Shown: positions 58,101 through 64,000 of the stretch, piece by piece
How positions within the stretch are numbered: the first letter of the stretch is position 1
Layout: every line of letters starts with the position of its first letter
NCBI GenBank assembly: GCA_029964075.1
Contig: CM057146.1
Location: 12,853,501 to 12,917,500, forward strand
Length of the DNA: 64,000 bases
Direction of reading: 5' to 3'
Origin: Patiria pectinifera
Lineage: Eukaryota; Echinodermata; Asteroidea; Valvatida; Asterinidae
Translations under genes and position numbers: made by a program
The notes under the pieces: generated by a model
What the model saw: the letters and a program-made list of their open reading frames with translations, nothing else
What the model was told of the DNA's origin: nothing
The model's database searches: none

Positions 58101-60301
58101 GAATTGTCCTGGTATATACACGCACGAACAGTATATTCAATTGTTTCATTTCCAATAATCTATCTTTTAAAAATAAAATAATATAGAAATGAAACAATAC
58201 GCTGAATATAATAGATACGTAGATATAAATTGTACCGCAGTTAATTACATTTGCATAGCTACGAGAGCCAAGTTCCACATACAAGTTATAAAATATTAAT
58301 CTCAAACACTGACCTTGCTCTGTTTTTTTTTTTTTTACCTTGTTCAGTTAATTATGTTAATGCCCCATTACTCAAAATAAATTGGCCATTATCAGCAAGT
58401 TAACAAGCTTTGTCACTTTTTTTATTGTCAGAGTAATTTGCGACTAGCTTTTACCCCTTTTTTTGGCACCTGAGCTCAATTCCAACACTGTAATTTGTTG
58501 ACATGACTGATTTGATCATCGAAATCGACCAATTTTCTCGTTTATTTCTCACCGGTTCGATGGCTTCTTTTTCAAATTAAGTCATTTACGTGTAGATGAA
58601 CACAACCCCCAATCTATAACATGCACTCTTTTGTTAGACGTGTCAGCAAGCATGTGTTCGCATGACATCATTCATTTGTGGAAATTTAGGAAAAAATTTC
58701 CAAACTGGATCACCACCTTTTTTTTTTCAATTAATTTTCAAGCGCCAAAAGTTGCATCCTTTATGGTTATTCCCTCCACTTTCCCTCCTCTACTCTCGCC
58801 CTCTCCTTTCCTTTATTCCTATTTATTAATCAGTCACTTACTTCTTCGAAATTCGAACCTCGGACTCTTGCTTGAAACACGAGACTTTTAACTGCTAGCC
58901 ATGCACGATCGCTGTTGCAATATCAATCTTTGGACGTATTTGAAGTATCCATCGAAATAAACTAAATATTCATGAGAAAATAAATATTCATAATGACGTA
59001 TTGCACTATCATTGGCCGGCTCATGCGTTGTCATGGTTGTCGGTGTCATGCGTATAACGTACCGCTGTCTTCCAGACACTTCAATCAGTTTTGATCAGCT
59101 GCTTCAACTTAGTTACATTGTAGCTGCACAACGTGTGCATCCGAAATGTGCTCTAAAAACACATTTTGCCCAATTTATTTTTGCATTTACACAGCTTCCT
59201 GGATACCTCTTGGGTGAAATCACAAGGTGAGGTAAAAATTGATGTGTTTGGTGGCAGGTAAAGTGGTGAGCCAGTATGGAATTTTTACCGAAATTTATGT
59301 TACCGTGGCTACTTGACCTCTTACCGGGTCATTTCTGCTCGGATTATAAAGGCACTGACTGGAAACCAGTTTGGACAAAGAATATAATAAAGTGCAGTGT
59401 TTAAACATTACTACTGGAATACTGTTATCTACAAATACAAAAAATAGGGCAAATATAAAGAAAAATAAGTACATTAATAGCAAGTTCAAAATGGGACCGC
59501 TTCATCAGAAAATATGGCTAAGAGCTTAATATCCAACTGGCATGTATCATCCGGGAAAAAAGGAAGGAAAATGTCTGCAGAAAAACGTCTTCTTTTTTTT
59601 TCATATTTAAGAAGGATGGTTTTAAAAGGAAGACCAAGGTTTGAAGGCAGATTGAGTTGTTTTCTGGTGGGATAGATATTTTCCGAGGCAAACATAAATT
59701 GTCAAAAATCAACACAACACCCACAGGTGAATAACGAGACATCCACAATGATTTGACAGCTAACAAGTAAAATTCCACAAGTCGTTATTAAACAAGTCAT
59801 AAAAAAAATGGAATGTGCAATGTACATACCGTATATGTACGTGTACATGTACATGTACATGTATGTACATTGTTATAAAGTCATGATCTTTATAACAGTA
59901 AAAGTCAGAGGTAGAAGCGTACATTGTACCATGGAAGTAATGCTGATCACGTAGTGAGAGTGTGTACACGTGTTTGAAATTAAGCTAAGAAAAATAAAAT
60001 GTCAAGTTGATACTTATGTAATTGGATTTAAACCATTCTCACATCCTCATCACATATGTGCATCTGAGTAGTTGTTATTTGACAAGCTTTTCAGATTTTG
60101 CCAGTTCAAGTAATTTTTATGTGTACAGCCTATTACAGATATATTAAAAATAAAAATCAACATGAATAAATTCCAAACAATAAAATCTGCGACTAACTTT
60201 CGCGTATACATAGATAACTATATAAGAACCCTGTTTTGCATGCATTTTTGAGATTATACACATATTGCAAGTTTTCCTTTATTTCATTTTATTTTTCATT
60301 T
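55121..60301. other. Intergenic region copy B, right part
   Basis: Collinear with 26667-32833 but lacking the 27158-27355, 28370-28870 and 31806-32318 insertions, and carrying one of its own at 57105-57265. Tacatg runs at 59838-59872. No gene recognised. Confidence 0.5.
57105..57252 (-). mobile_element. 5'-truncated tRNA-derived SINE insertion, 13 bp target duplication
   Basis: 148 bases absent from copy A (near 29333). Flanked by ctatttatttcct at 57092-57104 and 57253-57265. The minus strand starts in the B-box region (gtgggttcgagtcccaccc) and continues with the tail known from 8690-9055. Confidence 0.88.
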
Positions 60302-61220
60302 TCAGCTTGCTCCACCATTTCCAGATTCGGATTGTGAGAACTGAGGTCGGTGTATAATCTCAAAAATCTCATTGAAGAGTTTCTTGTACTCGGGCGGCCC
60401 GTTCTCAAACATGGAATCCATGGGGCTACCCTGGACACCTTTTGTCGGGGTACCAGCTAAGGTCTGAACCCCCGTCTCGGCTTTCTTCCGGATGCTGAGG
60501 GTGCGCGGGCGGATGTTCTCATCCCGGAAGGAGCCGCACCGGGACCTGAGGAGCAAGGAGTTGTACCTGTCCATCAGGGTGTGGTACTGGGCGTCGATCT
60601 CTCCTAAGAGGGACACGCCCTCATGTTTAGGATGCCCAACGAGTTGGTTCAGCCTCTCCGCACTCATAAGCCCCTCCTCCTCCGAGATCCCTCCCAGCTC
60701 CTCCCCTGGCCCAACAACGCTACCCGCTCTCCCAGCCTTGTCCCCACAAGCTAGGGCCTCAAAATCCGCATTGATTAAACTATCACAGTACTTGCACACA
60801 GCCTCGTTGGCGCCACTCAGAGACTTGTAGTCCTTCTTGATGTCCTCCATCTGACCTCTGACCTCCAGCTCCTTGGTCTTCTCCTCCAGCAGTCGGTTCT
60901 CCTTCAGGAGCACCGTGAGCTCGGCCTCTGAGTCGTTGATTTGCTGCTCCCTCTGCGTCAGCTTCTCTTGCAGGTTCCTGATCGTCTGATGCATATTCAT
61001 GAGCTCCTCGTCGTGCAGTGTCTCTGTGTTAGCCACACCGAAGTCGTGACTGCGGGCGCGGCGGAGCGGATACGCTCCCGTGGTCGCGCCGAGGGCCTCT
61101 AGGATCTTCTTCTGTCTACGACCTTCTCGCAATCTCTCTCGCTCTGCCACCTTGAGTTGCTGGATCTGGGTCTGCTGGTCTTGTGTCTTGACTTCCAAGG
61201 AATCAATGGTTTCATTCATT
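60302..61220 (-). CDS. CDR2: CDR2/CDR2L-like coiled-coil protein, terminal coding exon
   Basis: One base plus 305 codons and TGA (60302-60304). The acceptor is taacag just upstream on the minus strand (plus ctgtta at 61221-61226). The first ~110 residues are heptad-rich (IDSLEVKTQDQQTQIQQLK; later QEKLTQREQQINDSEAELTV), indicating coiled coil. Then come a CKYC pair, an acidic Gly-rich linker, VSLLGEIDAQYHTLMDRYNS and the family C-terminal PPEYKKLFNEIFEII. CDR2 proteins are cytoplasmic coiled-coil proteins of about 450 residues, so roughly 150 residues lie in exons beyond the right edge. It converges with CLCN7. CDR2 and CDR2L cannot be separated from this part alone. Confidence 0.88.
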
Positions 61221-62116
61221 CTGTTAGGAAGGGGTACCAAAGAGGGAGAATGCTTTTTGAAATATTAGCATGAACCGTAAACAATAGACGTATAAATATC
61301 TTAGTTGGTAGGGTACATGGTACATGTACATGTACACGCATCTATAGTTACTTGCACATGTACACGTGTACATGTACAAACCTTTTGTTTTTGCTTGAAC
61401 TAGTACTGAACTGCCATTTTATTGAAGATTTGGGAATTATTCCCACCATATTGGAAAATTGTGGCTAAATATCTGTGACCAAAGTAATATTTGTCTCACT
61501 TGTATCATGCTTCACTTGAAGTTCAATCCAAACAAGAAGCTAGAATTTCAGCCCATATGTGATTCTAATTTTAAGACAGCCATCATCTTATCTTTCCCAG
61601 GAAAATCCCAAATATAATTTTCAGTTCCGTACCCCCACCACCTCCAGCCCCCCCCCCCTCCCAACTTGTAACAATACTTCAATTGGCAATTTATTCAGTG
61701 TTTAAATTACAACTTTATTCAGTTTCACTGCATCTCTTTTGGCCCTTATTTCATGGAAAATAGCAAAACCAAAGCATCCTTATGTGAGGCTTACCATCTT
61801 TTGTAAGGCAACATGTGAGGCGTTCTGACAGAATGAGACGGAACTGGGCACAGTCCGTAGTGGAGAAAAATGCAAAACTATACTAAATGAGGTGATATTT
61901 TTTTATTTTTTTTTAGATTTTCAAATTTATTGTATGTATTTGTAATTGTTGGTACAGGTGAACATGTCTACTGCCCATGTTTTAAAAAAAATAAAGTAAA
62001 AAAATTGCGGAACAAGAGTGTTTTTAACCCTAACTCCCAAGGGTAAGTTACTAGGAACCTTCCTCATCCTTGCGAATTCCAACACCATATGGTAAACTGT
62101 ACACATAAAGAGTTAG
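61221..62116. other. CDR2 intron, proximal part
   Basis: Holds tacatgtacacg runs at 61317-61380, a C run near 61650-61665, and a 50-base segment at 61806-61855 that recurs inverted at 63585-63635. No exon recognised. Confidence 0.5.
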
Positions 62117-63252
62117 ACCCCGTTCCCACTTGATCCACCAATTGGGGGATCTGATCCACCTTTTGCCAAATTGCCGGATCAGATCCCCCAATTGGTGGAT
62201 CAGATCCGGCAATTGTGTGTAGTGGGAACGCTAACCGTTATAAGGTGGATCAGGATCAGATCCACCTTTTCTGATCCACCTCTGGACCAGGATACAGATC
62301 CCCCAATTGGTGGATCAGATCCGGCAATTGCCGGATCACGATCAGATGGGAACGCAAAAGGTGGATCTGATCCGGCAATTTGACCTGTTAACATCCGCCC
62401 GGTGCACGAGTGGCGCGAAAATGTTGCGGTCTCATGAACGAAGAAACACGTTTTCAGGCGTGTAGCTCATGTGAACATTTCCAGCGTATACAACATGCAC
62501 AATAAACAACCGCTGAACTACGGGCTAGCACCGCGCATGCAAAAGCGCACGTGGTATCCTAAAACTACACTAGGCCTTATTTTTGTTGCGTGTTCGTCCA
62601 TTACTAAACCTTTTCCATTGGTGAAATTTTACTTATTTTTCCATCCATAAATGACTCTGAGTCCGCACTCACCAAAAGACTTCACTTTGGCACAGAATCA
62701 TGGAAAAGCTTACGAGTATGCGATGAGAATAGTGCCGATAACGCGGTACGTACGGAGGTGACAAATCTGAAGTATTAATTATAGAAAATTGGAAAATGAT
62801 GTCGTAGTACATCATGTGACCGTTTCTAACCAATGAGAAGCTTCAGAACCAGGGAATCCCTTATCGATGCATTGGTTTCTGCCGTGATGTCACACAATGA
62901 GCGGCTCTGATCTGTTGGATTTCACCTGTTAATTTATGCACGCACGGATCCTCTACGGATCCGTGATTTATGTTGGTGAATTCGCGTAATTTTTGTCGGT
63001 GAATTCTGATAGTGCTGTTTGAAAACTGACCCATCCTGGCCTAGCATGCAACCATGCAACAATGGCACTCCCACAGAGCGCGCGTAATTCCGAACTCAGT
63101 GACCTTTCGGACCCGACATTTCCGTACGAAAAGGTGGATCAAGCATAAGTGGGAACGCGTCTTGCGGTTTCGTTGCGGTAAGATAACGATCACACCAAAA
63201 TGCCGGATCTTGATCCACCTTTTTCCAATTCAAGTGGGAACGCGGTGTCAGA
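62117..63252. mobile_element. ~1.1 kb inverted-repeat DNA element with clustered subterminal motifs
   Basis: Ends agaccccgttcccacttga and tcaagtgggaacgcggtgtc are inverted relatives. The left 280 bases hold many copies of tgatccacc, ggtggatc and gatccggcaatt in both orientations, with a few more near 63130-63220. The middle is GC-richer with no clear ORF. The target duplication is unclear. Confidence 0.75.
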
Positions 63253-64000
63253 CTCTGTTTATTAAATTTTGTGGTAAATGCCTAACCCCAGGTAAAACAT
63301 AATCAGTTTACTAGTGCAGTACGCACTCTAACAGATTCCAACAAACCCTGGTGTTGGAGTTTGGCTGGATGGAGATCATTAGGGATAAAAAAAATTGTAT
63401 CTTTCATTTTCATGACTATAAAACTTGAAACTCTGAAAGCCTTTTGTTCAGTGATTTTACTTTTTTGACATGTTTGAAATGCAAATTTTAAACAGCCATA
63501 ACTTGTCAAATTGAAGTGCATCAGTATTGTTAAGAGAATTTTATTGTCTTTCCTAATACCAGCAAACCCTCATTTCGACCTCTGCCCAGTTCTGTCTCAT
63601 TTTGCCAGAACGCCTCACATAATACCGGCACACATGCAAGGCCTACAAAATGGATTTGTCCATGCTTCCAATGCACTGTGTAATAATGCTTACAACAGTG
63701 TAATCTAGGTCCTAGCTCTATGGTAATCCTTACAACATGTTGACATTACAGCACACATCAAATCCAAGTCATAGTGCAGTTCAATGGAAGACCCACAAGG
63801 TTGAATAGTGTCAATATTGCGTTGCTACCGACTATTGTTGTGAAGTGCAATGGTCAATCTAATTCAAACACTACATTGTACACCAACCTCTTGAATTTTT
63901 TTTCTAGAGAAAAAAAGTAGGCTGGTTTTAAAAGGTTTTGGATAGTTTTCCTCTAAGATCTGCTAACTTCAGATTTGCACATAAATGCCTTCTGTACTAA
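63253..64000. other. CDR2 intron, distal part
   Basis: AT-rich, contains the inverted partner (63585-63635) of 61806-61855. No exon, RNA gene or other element recognised up to the window edge. Confidence 0.4.

Noticed and set aside
60492-60830. 112-codon plus-strand frame
   Set aside because: Antisense shadow of the CDR2 exon.

Overview
This is a eukaryotic nuclear window: intron-rich, AT-rich and crowded with small palindromic DNA elements and tRNA-derived SINEs. The spliced proteins and repeat types suggest an invertebrate deuterostome, with an echinoderm or hemichordate the best guess. That placement is inference; no marker in the window proves it.

Two protein genes are recognisable, and they converge. 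On the plus strand is CLCN7, the lysosomal 2Cl-/H+ exchanger CLC-7. Sixteen exons (1035-18281) give 646 codons, from a membrane helix upstream of the PVAAGSG motif to the stop. About 160 N-terminal residues must lie upstream of the window. On the minus strand is the last coding exon (60302-61220) of a CDR2/CDR2L-like coiled-coil protein, whose earlier exons lie beyond the right edge.

The window contains the same locus twice. A run of exactly 500 N (33228-33727) separates a left contig (1-33227) from a right contig. The right contig starts inside intron 4 of CLCN7 and repeats everything from about 5394 onward: CLCN7 exons 5-16 at 34134-46626, the intergenic region, and the CDR2 exon. The copies are collinear down to individual introns. 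By eye they differ in the CLCN7 exons by 22 synonymous and no amino-acid changes, and they differ by several clean mobile-element insertions. This looks like two haplotypes of a heterozygous animal scaffolded in tandem, not a gene duplication.

Layout: 1-1034 upstream repeats; 1035-18281 CLCN7 (copy A); 18282-32833 3' UTR and intergenic repeats; 32834-33227 CDR2 exon, cut by the gap; 33228-33727 gap; 33728-34133 intron 4 remnant; 34134-46626 CLCN7 exons 5-16 (copy B); 46627-60301 3' UTR and intergenic repeats; 60302-61220 CDR2 exon; 61221-64000 CDR2 intron with a large inverted-repeat element.

The repeat content is the most unusual part. It includes a 14 x 34 bp minisatellite in intron 2, a ~133 bp tandem array whose copy number differs between haplotypes, and a two-module palindromic element with a perfect 44 bp hairpin. 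A TTAA-flanked MITE family carries a hairpin that changes in compensatory pairs from copy to copy. One intronic MITE carries three perfect TGACGTCA sites. No transposase, reverse transcriptase, CRISPR array or prokaryotic gene was seen.
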